From Ustulina deusta (Eukaryota; Ascomycota; Sordariomycetes; Xylariales; Xylariaceae), in NCBI GenBank assembly GCA_023159155.1, contig JAJNNX010000093.1, positions 1-58,659 on the forward strand: a stretch of 58,659 bases of DNA. Direction: 5' to 3'. Numbering within the stretch: position 1 is the first letter of the stretch; every line of letters begins with the position of its first letter. The position numbers and the translations under genes are program-made. Below the pieces are notes generated by a model, which saw only the letters and a list, made by a program, of their open reading frames with translations, did no database searches and was not told the DNA's origin. Below are positions 26,448 through 37,900 of this stretch, one piece after another.

Positions 26448-28274
26448 CTACTCACCACCAAACTGACTAAACACATCTTTCTCCGCCTCACCGAACTCAC
26501 GCAATACAGTTTCCTGGATTCTTTCCGACCTCAATATGGGTTTGCAGCCATACGTTTTCGGGCAGTACAGGAACCCATTGTGGTAGCCTGTGACGGGATC
26601 GGCATCGATGGGCACAGGGGAGCCGTCCGACCCCGTCTGCGCTTCGAATTTGAAGGCCCATAACAGCTTGGCCACCGAAATCAACATGTTCCGTTCGGCC
26701 AAGTGCATGCCGGGGCAAATGCGCCGCCCAACTCCGTAGCCGTAGTGGTCGCGCTTCGTCCAGTCACCGCGTGCGACGTACTCGGAAGCGAGGAGAGAGT
26801 TGTCCTTGTATCGATCCGGGTTGAAGTTCTCCGGATCTTGCCAAACCTGTGGATCCATATGCATACCCCAGGTATTGAGCACAACGACGGTACCCTTGGG
26901 GAGGAATTTGCCGTCTACCCAATCATCTGCCATGATCTACATCAGTCCCGTCGTCGTGTCTGTCATACGAGAACTTGGCACTTCGCTAACGGGCAGGGCT
27001 TACCTTGACTTAGAGCATGCGGGAAACATAATGGTAGAATAGGTCGCCAGCGGTGACCTTCTTTGACGATCATGTTGATGTAGGGAAGCTTGTCCATGTC
27101 AGCCCACTGAGGAGAGCGGTCTTCACCGACGACGGACGCGATCTCATCGTGGGCTTTTGCTTGCACCTCTGGGTTTAAGATGAGGGCCTGCACGATAGCC
27201 AGGATGAGCGACGAGGACGTATCGGAGCCTCCTTCCATCAGCACGCCGCCAATGAAGCGAAGTTGGTCGCGCGGTAGCCGGACTTTGTCCTGCTGGTCCA
27301 GAACTTCGTCAATGAAGGATCCAGCATTGCGCGTCTCTCGTCGTTTGAGCACATCCCGCAAGACATCCTCGTATAAGTTCTCCATCTGCTTGCCTACTGC
27401 TAGAGCACGCGTTTTGTAGTTGCCAAACAGTTGCTGTGGAATTGCTTTGAGCCACGGAAAAATATCTACGGGTGGCGTATTTCCAGTTTCCATGAGTACC
27501 GACCATGACTCCATCAGCTCATATAGGCGCCTCATGTACTCAGCTTTGTGGTGGGAAGTGCGGATACCGAAAACTAAATCAATTCAGATCAGCAGAGCTC
27601 GCCTTGGGCTGTGAGAACACAAACCGATTGAGTTGCTGATGCTATTACTGAAGCGCTTGGGATGTAGCATGTGGTCTTCTGGGAAGAGCATGTAATCCCG
27701 TACAAGCTGGATGGCTTCTGCATTGACGAGAGACAGATGCTTTCTCTCGACCATGCTCTCAGTGAAGTGCTGATGGATGAGCCCTCTGAAGGTCCTCCAT
27801 TTGTCACCGTAGAACATGACGAGGAGGTGATTTCCCTTAGTTATGAGGTCATGAGCGACGTATGAAGGCGGCCGGTCGCTGTAAATGCTGCTTTTCTTAT
27901 CCAAGGTGCTCTTGCCAATACCGCGGTCAGTAATCACAGCCATTGTAGCATTTCCCAGTTTGAGCGTGTATAGGCCACCATATTGACGGGCCCATTGTGT
28001 GAATCTGATCCATTGTCGTCAGTGTATATTCCCGCCGTAGTCGACAAGACGACTTGCCGGATATGGGTGTAGTTCTTAGGTATCTGGTGAAGATTCCCGA
28101 TGAATGGCAATGTTTTGGGGCCTATTACCCTTGATTAGACGTCCATGGATGAGAAAGGAACACAGGAAACCTACCAGCCGGCATATCCTTTCTGCGGTGC
28201 CCGTAAGTCAAAACCGCATGCACAATGCACCCGGCACCAGCGAAGAGCGCCACAAGTAGGATGATGGACTGCAT
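26448..28274 (-). CDS. Cytochrome P450, CYP619-like (patH/patI type)
   Basis: Five exons, 28274-28175, 28121-28058, 28004-27625, 27573-27004 and 26926-26448, encode 530 residues. An N-terminal hydrophobic anchor (about residues 3-24) is followed by a proline hinge and GPKTLPFIGNL. Later come the I-helix EGGSDTS (295-301), the K-helix EGHR (353-356) and the haem loop YGVGRRICPG with the cysteine ligand at 442. It should be an ER-anchored monooxygenase. By family and context it would hydroxylate m-cresol or m-hydroxybenzyl alcohol. One intron (28057-28005) has a GC donor (GCAAGT); no GT alternative keeps the frame. It is a clear relative of the P450 at 30442-32381 and is divergent from the decarboxylase gene. 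Which of the two patH/patI steps it performs is not decided. Confidence 0.92.
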
Positions 28275-28799
28275 GATAAAGATAATGACCGGCAAAAGGA
28301 ATATATCTATGTAGTATCTAGCTTACAAGAATTCAAGATGTGTGCAGATAGTTGTCTGGCCACGTGTTGAGAAAGAGCAAAACGACCCTCTTCATGCTTC
28401 ACAAACTTGACCCGCATTTACAGAATTTCCACCACAAGCATGATACGGCTAAGCTACACATTTCACTGGAATCTCCTTTAATTCGGACATGCATAATCAC
28501 GTAATGTAAGCAGTGTGACCGCAGGAGGATACGTCATTCGAACTATATGTCATAAGGCGGGTAAGCGGCTAATTAGTCCCATCTCCGACACCGAAGGAGT
28601 TGCCGCAGTCTTGCATGCCGGCCGCAACGGGGGAAGGTGGTGTATCTACAATAACCTATCTAGTCCATGTGGCGTGGGACACGTGGAGCGCACAGAAGCA
28701 GCTCGACGTCTGAGAAGACCGGACTTTGTCGCCCAATATCTACTCTTCCAATACCCAGATCTGCTCAAGCACAGAACCTGGCTAAACACGTCGCAATCA
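28275..28799. promoter_or_regulatory. Divergent promoter, P450 and decarboxylase
   Basis: These 525 bp separate two start codons pointing away from each other, so they must drive both genes, a common way to co-express pathway steps. I see no CGG-N2-CCG site here. A CTCCGACACCGAAGGAG segment near 28580 is weakly palindromic. The open frame starting at 28515 shows no similarity before the accepted start at 28800. Confidence 0.55.
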
Positions 28800-29887
28800 A
28801 TGACGAAAACGATGCCAAAGCAACGCGTTGACGTCCACCATCACTTCGTTCCATCGTTCTATGCACAAGGTTAGTTAGACCAAGGTGCCGATTGAGAGTC
28901 GGGTTGACTGACGTTACACCACCTTATCTAGCATTGAAAGATGGAGGCGGTGACCCTTCTGGTTGGATCATACCTGACTGGAATCTGAAAAGGGATCTCG
29001 AGTTTAACGATCAGGAAAACATCGCCTTCACTTTCTTGACGATCACCGCCCCGGGTGCAGGCATCCTGCCTCTAGGTGAGGAGCAGGTCAAGTTCTGTCG
29101 GCAGGCAAACGAATACGCGGCCGGCATCTGTTCGTCTCATCCGGAACGCTATGGCTTCTTCGCTACAATTCCATCCTTGTTGGATTCCGTGTCGGCGCAT
29201 GCCGAGATTAAATACTCCTTCGATAAACTAGGAGCCGATGGAATCATCTTGTATACCCGGTACGGCCATGGGAACCATTACCTCGGCCATCCTGACTTTA
29301 CATCCACCTGGAATCTTCTTGAGTCCTATCGCGCCGTTGTCTTAGTGCACCCGACACATCCGGTAGATACGTCCTTAGTCAACTCGTTACTTGCTCAGCC
29401 TATGATCGACTATCCGCACGAGACCACCCGGACCGCTGTAGATCTTATTACCTCTGGCACTGTGCGCTCACATCCCCACGTCAAGATCATTCTTTCGCAC
29501 GCCGGGGGCACCCTCCCTTACCTTGCTCTACGCCCAGCTGCTATGCTCCCGTATATGCGGTCATCTGGAGACGCATCTACCATGGGCGATGGCCTGGCAG
29601 GACAGGAGGATTTGATTAGCAGCTTCATGGAGGATGCTCGGAGCTTTTATTTTGATACCGCGCTGTCTGCCTCGCCACTGCAGCTGGCCCTCCTGAAGGA
29701 CTTTGCGCGGCCCGAGCAGATCTTGTTTGGCAGCGATTTCCCATACGCCCCAACGCCGGCCATCAGACACATGGACGGTTTGCTTGATGAGTATGAACGC
29801 AAGGACGCGGACCTCGTTCAATCCGTCAGCACAGGGTCGGCTTTGAAATTGTTTCCCCGTCTTTCTGCTGTGCTGAAGTCAATGTGA
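28800..29887 (+). CDS. Amidohydrolase, probable 6-methylsalicylate decarboxylase
   Basis: Exons 28800-28869 and 28932-29887 (62-bp intron) encode 341 residues. The protein belongs to the ACMSD branch of the metal-dependent amidohydrolases, which remove CO2 from aromatic acids. The metal-binding HxH is H13/H15 in the N-terminal VDVHHHF. Further candidate ligands are H163/H166 (VHPTHPVD), H213 (LSHAGG) and D292 (FGSDFPYAP). GGDPSGW after the first strand is typical of patG/yanB-like enzymes. With a 6-MSA synthase nearby, the expected reaction is 6-methylsalicylic acid to m-cresol. The start chosen is the first ATG in the frame that leads straight into the metal site; a second ATG lies four codons on. 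Confidence 0.92.
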
Positions 29888-29939
29888 TGACGAGACTCGT
29901 TCCAGTGTTGTGTGAACTTCTGTACCTCTTCGATGCTGG

Positions 29940-29945
29940 AATAAA
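29940..29945 (+). terminator. AATAAA polyadenylation signal
   Basis: A canonical AATAAA lies 53 bp after the decarboxylase stop codon, a usual distance for 3'-end formation. Confidence 0.5.
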
Positions 29946-30076
29946 CAGTTCTCTTCTACACAATTTCCTGACTTGTCAGGAGTTGAAACATATTTACTGT
30001 TTTAGCACAATAGCTATTAGAGTATTGAAGTGGTGTAAGTGGATTGCGGAGGCTTAGTATATGCATTAGCCACTTA

Positions 30077-30227
30077 TGTGCCTCCAATACGGTCCCTCTA
30101 CAGATCCAGTCGCGTTAGTGCAACTGGGTCTGATCTAAAGGTCTGTATGCGTATTAAGTATGGTTATAAAATGTGTAACGGTCAGTTCACCATCTAGCCA
30201 CCACTTAGCCCACCACTAAATCCAACA
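30077..30227 (-). repeat. Dispersed repeat, copy B (likely LTR/retroelement remnant)
   Basis: On the minus strand, 30168-30077 matches copy A at 16071-16157 with mostly transition differences and one small length change. Extending the minus strand back to 30227 gives a TGTTGG start, and the LTR-like part would end CTAACG at 30113. This suggests a short LTR of about 115 bp plus the first internal bases. The two copies are inverted relative to each other and bracket the regulator, ABC, first P450 and decarboxylase genes. Confidence 0.6.
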
Positions 30228-30441
30228 AGATCGATCTCCACATCCAGTTGTGCAACATATTTTGAACCACCCAGACGCTTATTCAAGGCTGTTGTAACTG
30301 TGCAGAGTACCGGTGAATATCATTACTCCTATGGTGACAATCTGCATGACTTGGTTTCAGACATCATGATGCTATCCTAATTTCCCCGAAGCAGACAAAT
30401 CAATAAATACAAAACCAATATTCAGGAAGCATGACTCGTGC

Positions 30442-32381
30442 TTAATCGTATCTGGCGAAGATTTCACTACCCTTATCAAACTCTCTCTTGATCGTCTCGG
30501 CTCGCCTTTGTGACCGGACAGTGATCTCGCAGTTGTAATCGCGCACGCACTGTAGAAACCCGATGCTCGACTCAACCCCTGCATTCTCGTCGCCCGCCCT
30601 CTTGCGGAAGTCGAAGCCCCACAGGAGCTTCGCCATGGCAACGAAGAGGTTACGCTCCGCGAGGTGAATGCCGGGACACACACGGCGGCCCACGCCGTAA
30701 CCGAAATGGTCGCGGTGCGGGCCCTCGCTCGTGTAGTGCGATGCCAGCTGGGGGTGTGTCGCGAACCGCTCCGGCATGAAGTCCGCGGGCTTATCCCACC
30801 GCCGTTCGTCGTGATGCATCGCCCACACGTTCAACACTACCGTCGATCCCTTGGGAATCAGGTACTCGCCAACCCAATCATCTAATACGCGTCAGGACTC
30901 GTCAGTGCTGTAGAAAGAAAAATGTGGGAGAGGAAAGATCTAACCTTCTGCCACGGCGTGGGAGACTCCGAGAGGGCTAACCGGGCGCCATCGATGGCTC
31001 TCCTTGATCATCATGTTGATGTATGGGAGCCGAGAGAAATCTTCCCATGTAGGGGAACGGTCTTCTCCGACGACTTCATCTATCTCTTTCTGAGCTCTGT
31101 TGAAGTGATCGAATATGTCAGAATCCAGAACACATCAAGTTAAATTCTCTGGCCCCTTCGTTTCAAAAAAGAAACGAGTTGGGAAATGGCAAGGGAAAGG
31201 GGTTGGAGAAGAGAGAATAGGCACAAACCTCCTCTGAACATCGGGAAACTCTAGCAACGCACGAATCATGGCAAGTATGAGCGACGAAGAGGTATCCGAA
31301 CCGCCTTCCATGAGCACACCTCCAAGAAATTGCAGTTGGCTTGGTGAGAGACCATTCTTTCCATTCTTGTCCAGAACGCGGTCCATGAAAGAGCCCCGAT
31401 CGAGGCCGGCTCGGCGCCGTCGCTGGACCTGGTCGAGCATCTCGGAGTAGAGGCCCACCATGAGCTCACCCACGCGGACAGCGCGGGACTTCCAGCTGCC
31501 AAGGAGCCGCTCAGGCACCAGCTTAAGGAGAGGAAAGGAGTCGATAGGCGGGGTCGCCCCTAATTCGAGTACCTCACTCCACTCGTTCAAGAGAGAGAAG
31601 AGACGGATCATGTATTCGCTTTCAGCCGTCTTGGTCCTGATTCCGAACACTACATTCGGGAGCCTTTGTTAGTCCAAGCACCCATATCCCCTTTTTAAAC
31701 AAAACTGTGGTCATTATTACTTACCAAGCGAATTGGTGATACTGTTGCTGTACCGTTTAGGGTGCTCCATGTGCTTCTCCGGCATTGTCATGAAATCGTG
31801 CATCAGTTGGGTTGCCTCAGCGTTCTGTAGATGAATGTGCTGCTTCTCGCACATGGGCTCCGCGAAGTACTGATGAATTAACTTCCGTATCAGCCTCCAG
31901 TTGTCGCCATATTGCATCAAAAGAAGGTGGTCCCCCTTTGTGATGAGGTTCCCGACCTGCGAATCCGGACGGTGGCTATACAGGCTACTTTTCTTGTTGA
32001 ACAACTCTTTGATCATGTGCGGATCTGATACTACAATAGTCGTGTTTCTGAAGCGCTTGATGGTGCAAATACCTCCATATTGCCTCGCCCATTTCGTAAA
32101 ACTAGGTATTAATGTCAGCTACGTACTTGGACGGTAAGAACTCTCCATAACTACATGAAGTGAGCATTGGATTTTGGTATCAGATGCTCGTTTCCAACTA
32201 TCGGCAACGTTGGGGGCCCTAGACTCACACTTAGTTTCTTTTCTTGTTCGATAAAACTTGAATTGTGCATACCTGGAGGCAGACGGGAGTCACGGTGATT
32301 GGTCCTAAGAAGGCTCCAGGCTCCAAACAGAACCACTACTAGACACACAACCCATACTGGTACGAGGGACGGCTTGAACAT
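30442..32381 (-). CDS. Cytochrome P450, CYP619-like (patI/patH type), paralogue
   Basis: Six exons, 32381-32273, 32218-32155, 32101-31725, 31649-31229, 31096-30945 and 30881-30442, encode 520 residues. An N-terminal membrane anchor (about 4-25) is followed by RLPPGPPTLPIVGN. The I-helix is EGGSDTS, the K-helix ESHR and the haem loop FGYGVGRRVCPG, with the cysteine ligand at 443. All four introns of the P450 at 26448-28274 are present at the same positions and phases, and this gene has one more (31228-31097). The two are therefore paralogues. By analogy with the CYP619 pair of the patulin pathway, one should oxidise the methyl group of m-cresol and the other the aromatic ring. Assignment between the two is open. 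Confidence 0.92.
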
Positions 32382-32956
32382 GGTGTCCGTCCTATCCGCA
32401 AAGATAACGGTGTTATTTCAGAAGGAAAACAAATAGGGGAATGGAAGTCCCAATACGTTTACACTGTTATAGATAAATCGATCCTCTAACTTCCGTCGCA
32501 ACTTCTTGTCTGCGCTGGAATTTTGTCATGATTTCGCCCATACCTGATAATCATTCAGCGATCTAAGAGGCCTACGCCGGAATCGGTTCACAACGAACAA
32601 TCTTACTCGCTTTTGAGATGACGCAGTTCATGTAACCTGCATGTCTGACAAAAGCTGCAGCATATCTGCACCTTTGGGGGGAGAGGGGCTATCCTCAGCC
32701 TCCGGACGCATTGAGTATTGCACTCCGAATGCCCCTTTCGGACATGACAAAACGTGACAGAATAAGGCATTAAATCGTGCCTTGAAAATCACCAGGGTTG
32801 AATGTTTGATTGAGGCATCCGGCACCGGCTCCGAGGATGTCACGGAGGATCTGGTCGACCTTAACGACCTCAACAACGTCACAGACTACGTTTACCCCAT
32901 CAGTAAACATGGTTGCCTATCTTGATATGAATATGAAATCGTTATCTTCAGCTAGA
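32382..32956. promoter_or_regulatory. Upstream region of second P450
   Basis: This interval lies between the P450 start and the stop of the cupin gene, both on the minus strand. It contains CGGCTCCG at 32826-32833 within an 11-base word (ACCGGCTCCGA) that is repeated exactly at 34487-34497. No gene is visible. Confidence 0.5.
32826..32833. promoter_or_regulatory. CGG-N2-CCG candidate regulator site
   Basis: CGGCTCCG is an inverted CGG pair with a 2-base spacer, about 445 bp upstream of the P450 start. The surrounding 11 bases recur between the cupin and PKS genes. Confidence 0.35.
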
Positions 32957-34025
32957 TTATCTTTGAACTGTTCTCAATTTCATATTACCCCCATTCACAT
33001 TTGCCTCACTACCAGTTCCCTCACTCATGCCGTTGACCTTCCTGGGGTTGTCGAGGTTCTTGTCATTGTTATTCTGCATAAGATCAGTTGTCATGGGTTC
33101 GTATTCAGCATTCAGCAGTTTTCCCTGGTCGAGAGCTACTTGCTCGTCCCATGATTTGGCAGAATTGTAGGACTCCTCTACCAGGTGGCGCTGAAACCAC
33201 GAGCCCTTCAACTTGGCCACCGCATAGTCCCAATCAGTGGTGTACTCCTTGAAGAAAGGCTTGTACCCCAACAGTCCCCCGATCCATCTGCCGAGTAGAA
33301 CGCTGCCCCAGTAGCCGATGAAGCGACGGAAGGGCACCCAGGCAGGAGGAACTGAATACGCATCACCACCATCTTGAATCTATGCTATCAATGTCAGCCA
33401 AGGCGCTGCCAGATATGAATTATAAAAGAAATCCTCTGGGGCAAGTACTCACGGCAAGATACTGAATGAAATCCAGTCCCCCGTCGTGGAGCAGGGCATC
33501 GTGCCAGTAGCCGTACCAATTCTCGAAGAAGACGCGATCGAGCTGGTAGTCCATGCCACTGTCCGATGCGCTAAGGTAGACGGTCATAGGGCCAGGAGAC
33601 TCTGGATGGATATAGAAGCGGTGGATGCCGCCGGCCTTCACAGATATTTCTCCATCCTCCGGGTAGACCTTGCGGTGCTTGCCGTTGAGCTCGATGCCCA
33701 TGATACCAGACTCGACACGGAAGTATTCGGTCTGGAACTGATGAAAGTGCAGTAGCGGGCCCTTCGGTCTCCCGGCCGATTCAACCAGCCGCCTAAGATT
33801 ATCAGGGATAGATCCATCAAGCTTCTGCTTGTAGGTCTGCCGGAAGTAGAAGCACCGGCCAGGTGGAGGCTCGAGAAACTCGGTCGTCAAAAGACCACCG
33901 AACCTGTGTGTTCATGTATAAGTGAGAAGTTATGTGCACGCTTTTGGGGCTACTTGAGCATACTTGACGATGGTCGTCTGCCCGGCCGAGTTGTGGTAGG
34001 GTACGAAAGGACGAAACAGCGGCAT
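32957..34025 (-). CDS. Cupin-fold protein, patJ-like
   Basis: Exons 34025-33964, 33903-33453 and 33379-32957 encode 311 residues. One clear cupin domain is present. Motif 1 is [15 protein letters not shown], with H73, H75 and E80 spaced as HxH-x4-E-x6-G. Motif 2 is around KAGGIHRFY with H115. These four residues would bind one metal ion. A hydrophobic stretch follows (about residues 185-205, including [15 protein letters not shown]). The C-terminal tail, about 60 residues, is polar and Asn-rich with no domain I recognise. The patulin cluster protein patJ is also a cupin, implicated between gentisyl alcohol and isoepoxydon, so a role in that stage is plausible. It faces the PKS across a shared promoter. 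The exact reaction is unknown. Confidence 0.85.
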
Positions 34026-34488
34026 GGGGGCCTTCTCCCGTCAGTTGTAATTAGTAGCTTATGAGATGAGATTTCATGAGTAGAGTAATTTCTGTATAGG
34101 CCGCGCGGGGTTCATGCCATCAATGTCGATCGAAAAAGTATTTATCTAGATAAATCACGATATTATGAACGACAGAAAGACTAATTACGCACACATCTGC
34201 TTCACATCAATATGACCACGTACAATAATCGCCGACCTATATCTTCTTTCAAGAAGCTCCCGAAATGGAAGTCCGATCACTCCATTAGGTGGTACAAGCA
34301 AACAGCCAACGCTGCATGCGGGTAACCATGGCGCCATAAGGTCATCTTTTCACCCTTCTGAATTGATCTGCAGCTATTATGCATCGTTTAGCGACCTTAC
34401 ACTGCTTCTCACTCCATATTGCCCAATAGCAGACGTACATACCGAACTTGTCACATGTGAATGTTTGAGACAAGCCTGTCACCGGGAC

Positions 34489-34496
34489 CGGCTCCG
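34489..34496. promoter_or_regulatory. CGG-N2-CCG candidate regulator site
   Basis: CGGCTCCG lies within ACCGGCTCCGA (34487-34497), identical to the site at 32824-32834. It is 502 bp upstream of the PKS start and 464 bp upstream of the cupin start. Confidence 0.35.
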
Positions 34497-34692
34497 ATAG
34501 ATAAGATTCAGCAATGCAACCTAGACACCACACACCTGCTTACTGTCCTAAATTGCGGTCAAACACTATCTAGTCCGTAGGCATCAAGTTGCGCGCCGCT
34601 GACGGTAGTGTACACGGTCTTCGGTCTCCGGAAAGCGCCCGCGAGTGGTATTCAACCACCGGATTCGGACGGCAACGTGTAGGAGTTCACGA

Positions 34693-34711
34693 AGCCGAGA
34701 TAAGGTCGGCT
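34693..34711. promoter_or_regulatory. AGCCGA-N7-TCGGCT palindrome
   Basis: Six-base arms pair perfectly around a 7-base spacer, about 290 bp before the PKS start. The TCGG/CCGA halves resemble sites of dimeric Zn2Cys6 regulators. This is a sequence observation only. Confidence 0.35.
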
Positions 34712-34997
34712 ATGGGTGGCCCCTTGAGCTGATATCAACAAAAATACCTGGCCGGAAACCGGAGATGCCGTGACTCGGTGAACATGTCTCTTAATGGCAT
34801 CGTAGCTAGGGATCTCCGTGGGCTTCTTGTCACGGGAGTAGCGGAGTAGAAGAAGGCAAAGGTCAATGAGCGTAGTGTAGGATGAGAGTAACATAAAGCT
34901 TGCCTGAGATCCCCAGGACAAGCAGCTCTGTGACTCGAACCTCGTAAGACCCTTGTCACAACCACATAGCAAGACCACATTGCAAAGGCGAACGACG

Positions 34998-37900
34998 ATG
35001 GCAACCAGTAGTACCATTGATTCGGCTGTTGGTAGCAGCAATACCTCATCAGTGTCGACCTTGGATCGCAGTGACAGTGAGCCGAGCGATGTTGGTGAGA
35101 TCGTTAGTAGCCCTGGGTCGCCCAAGCGTGAAGAGAGAATCGGGGGTGTCGCTAACTGTCTGCACATATCAGGCTCAGTCGAACGATGTAGCCGTGGTGG
35201 GCATGGCCTGCCGTTGCGCGGGTGGCAATCATAGTCCCGAACAGCTCTGGGGGTCTATTCTGGCCAAGCGTGACGCGTCGTCCACAATAGCCTCGTGGCG
35301 GTGGGAGCCCTACCAGCGCCGCGACGTGCGCAACGCGGCCGAAATAAAGAAGATAACCAAGCGCGGCTACTTCCTCGAAGCGCTCGAAGATTTTGACCCG
35401 GCATTTTTTGGAATCTCACCCAAGGAGGCTGAGCAGATGGACCCGCAGCAGCGTCTATCGCTCGAGGTAGCCTGGGAGGCGCTTGAGAACGCTGGGATCG
35501 ACCCAAAATCACTATCTGGCTCGGATACTGCCGTGTTCATGGGCGTTAACTCGGACGACTACAGTAAACTCTTACTTGAGGATCTGCCCAACGTCGACGC
35601 GTGGATGGGTATCGGCACGGCTTATTGCGGAATACCCAATCGCATCTCATATCACCTCAACTTGATGGGTCCAAGTACAGCAGTCGACGCGGCCTGCGCC
35701 AGCTCACTAGTGGCTATTCAAAACGGCCACCAGGCTATCTTGTCGGGACAATCAAAAGTCGCCATCGTGGGAGGCGTGAACGCCCTTTGCGGTCCCGGTT
35801 TGACCCGGGTATTGGATAAAGCTGGAGCTATTTCACCGGATGGCTCGTGTTGTACGTAATTCCCTGCTCTGAGCTTAGAATAATAACACTGACCTCTAGT
35901 TTTGCAGTGTCGTTTGACGACAACGCCCATGGCTATGGACGAGGTGAGGGAGCGGCCGTCGTCATCCTGAAGGATATAAAGTATGCAGTACGAGATGGAG
36001 ATAACATCATCGCTGTGCTCAAGGGAGCGGCAGTGGCGCAAGACGGCAAAACAAATGGCATTATGGCGCCGAACGCAAAGGCCCAGGAACTGGTTGCGCG
36101 ACAGGCGCTTCAACAGGCCAACGTCGATCCGAGCACGATCGGGTACGTTGAAGCACACGCGACATCGACACCACTTGGCGACCCGACCGAGGTGAGTGCC
36201 ATCTCAGCTGTCTATGGGTGCGGAACGAACCGGGCCAACCCAGTAGCTATCGGTTCAGTGAAGCCCAATGTAGGCCATCTAGAAGCCGGTGCCGGGGCTA
36301 TAGGGTTCATCAAGGCCATCATGGCGATGAGCAAGGCCCAGTATCCGCCTCAGGCCAACCTGAAGAAGCTCAACACCAAGGTAGATTGGGAGAAATCGGG
36401 TACTCGGGTGGTACAAGAAGCTTCGGAGTGGCACGAACCCAGCGGACATCCTCGGCGAGCCGCCGTCTGCGCCTACGGCTACGGTGGCACTGTGTCACAT
36501 GCCATCATTGAGCAGTATGGCTTTCAGGTGAAATCTGGCGACGAGCTAGAGAGTGAAGACTTCAGTGATTTGCCCCCCAGGCCCGCCCTCCTGGTATTAT
36601 CGGCGCCTCAAGAGAAGCGACTGGCTGGCCAAGCCAAAGCTCTGGCAGCCTGGCTTGCTAGCGCCAGCGGGAAGAGCGAGGATTTGGTAACGGTGGCAAA
36701 CACGTTAGCTCTACGCCGAGCGCGGCATGAATACAGGGCAGCGTTCGTCGTAGAGAGTCACGACCACGCCGTAAATGTGCTTAACGCGTTTGCGGACGGA
36801 AAGAGCCAAGAATGGACTTCTCAATCTGTCAATCCATGCTCCCGGGTAGCCACTGGTGCGGTCTGGGTGTTTTCGGGTCACGGCGCCCAGTGGAATGATA
36901 TGGGCAAGGAGCTCCTGAGCAACAGTCGGGTCTTCTACGAGGCAATCGTGCCACTTGATCGCATAGCGCAGAATGAGAATGGTTTCTCTGTCATCAACGC
37001 GCTGAGGAGTGGCGACTTCGTGAAAGATTCTGAGATGGTACAAGTCTTAACATACGTTATCCAAGTTGGACTCACTGCTGTTCTCAGGAATAAAGGAGTC
37101 CGCCCATCGGCTGTTATCGGCCATTCCGTAGGCGAGCTTGCTGCCGCCGTCGCCGCGGGCTCGCTCACTCCCGAAGAAGGCGCATTGATTGCTTGCACGA
37201 GGGCGAAGCTATACAGGTCCGTAAAAGGTCAGGGTGGTATGTTCCTAGTCAGCCTACCTTTCGAGGAGGTGAAAGCAGAGCTCGGCGAGGACGGGGATGT
37301 CGTGGCTGCCATTGATTCGTCTCCTTCGTCCTGTGTTGTTAGTGGTAAGCTGGAAGCGCTACATGCTTGCATCGAGACGATCAAGAGACGAGGAGTTAAG
37401 ACTATGAAGGTAGCTACCGACATAGCCTTTCACGCGCCCAGTGTTCTGAGCCCTCTCGCGGCACCTCTTAAACAGGCACTTGTCGATGCCGGACTCCGTC
37501 CCCAACCCCCGATGGTACCCCTCTACTCAACATCTAACGTCGACCCCCGATCTTCCGATCTTCGAGATTCGGATTACTGGGTTCGGAACATGGTGAACCC
37601 TGCGCATCTCACCTCAGCGGTGCGCGCCGCAATATCGGATGGATTCCGGCTGATTCTGGAGGTATCAAGCCACCCTATCGTCTCTCATTCAATCCAAGAC
37701 ACGATCATGGATGTCGGCATCGACGCAGATGAGGTTTCTGTGCTGCTCACGCTGCGCCGCAACATGTCTGCCGAGAAGTGCGTGCTACAAACCGTCGGCT
37801 CCCTATATGTCAGGGGGGCAGACCTCGACCTCCGCATGCAGTTCGGCCGCCACTGGTCGCCAAATGTTCCGGGGACGCAATGGGTGCACAAGTCGATTTG

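Larger units (their letters stand above)
29888..30441. other. Convergent intergenic region with repeat remnant
   Basis: Both neighbouring genes end here. It contains an AATAAA at 29940, a short hairpin at 29967-29980 (CCTGAC-TT-GTCAGG) and the second copy of the dispersed repeat. No gene is visible. Confidence 0.6.
34026..34997. promoter_or_regulatory. Divergent promoter, cupin and PKS
   Basis: This 972-bp interval separates two start codons pointing away from each other. It holds CGGCTCCG (34489-34496) and a perfect AGCCGA-N7-TCGGCT palindrome (34693-34711). The short open frames in it show no domains. Confidence 0.55.

Noticed and set aside
28515..28874. Longer N-terminus for the decarboxylase (start at 28515)
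   Set aside because: The extra 95 residues do not look like the family, which starts just before the HxH metal motif; this stretch must also hold the divergent promoter.
35852..35907. Apparent frameshift in the PKS between DGSC and SFDD
   Set aside because: It is a 56-bp intron with GTACGT donor and TTTGCAG acceptor that restores the KS frame exactly.
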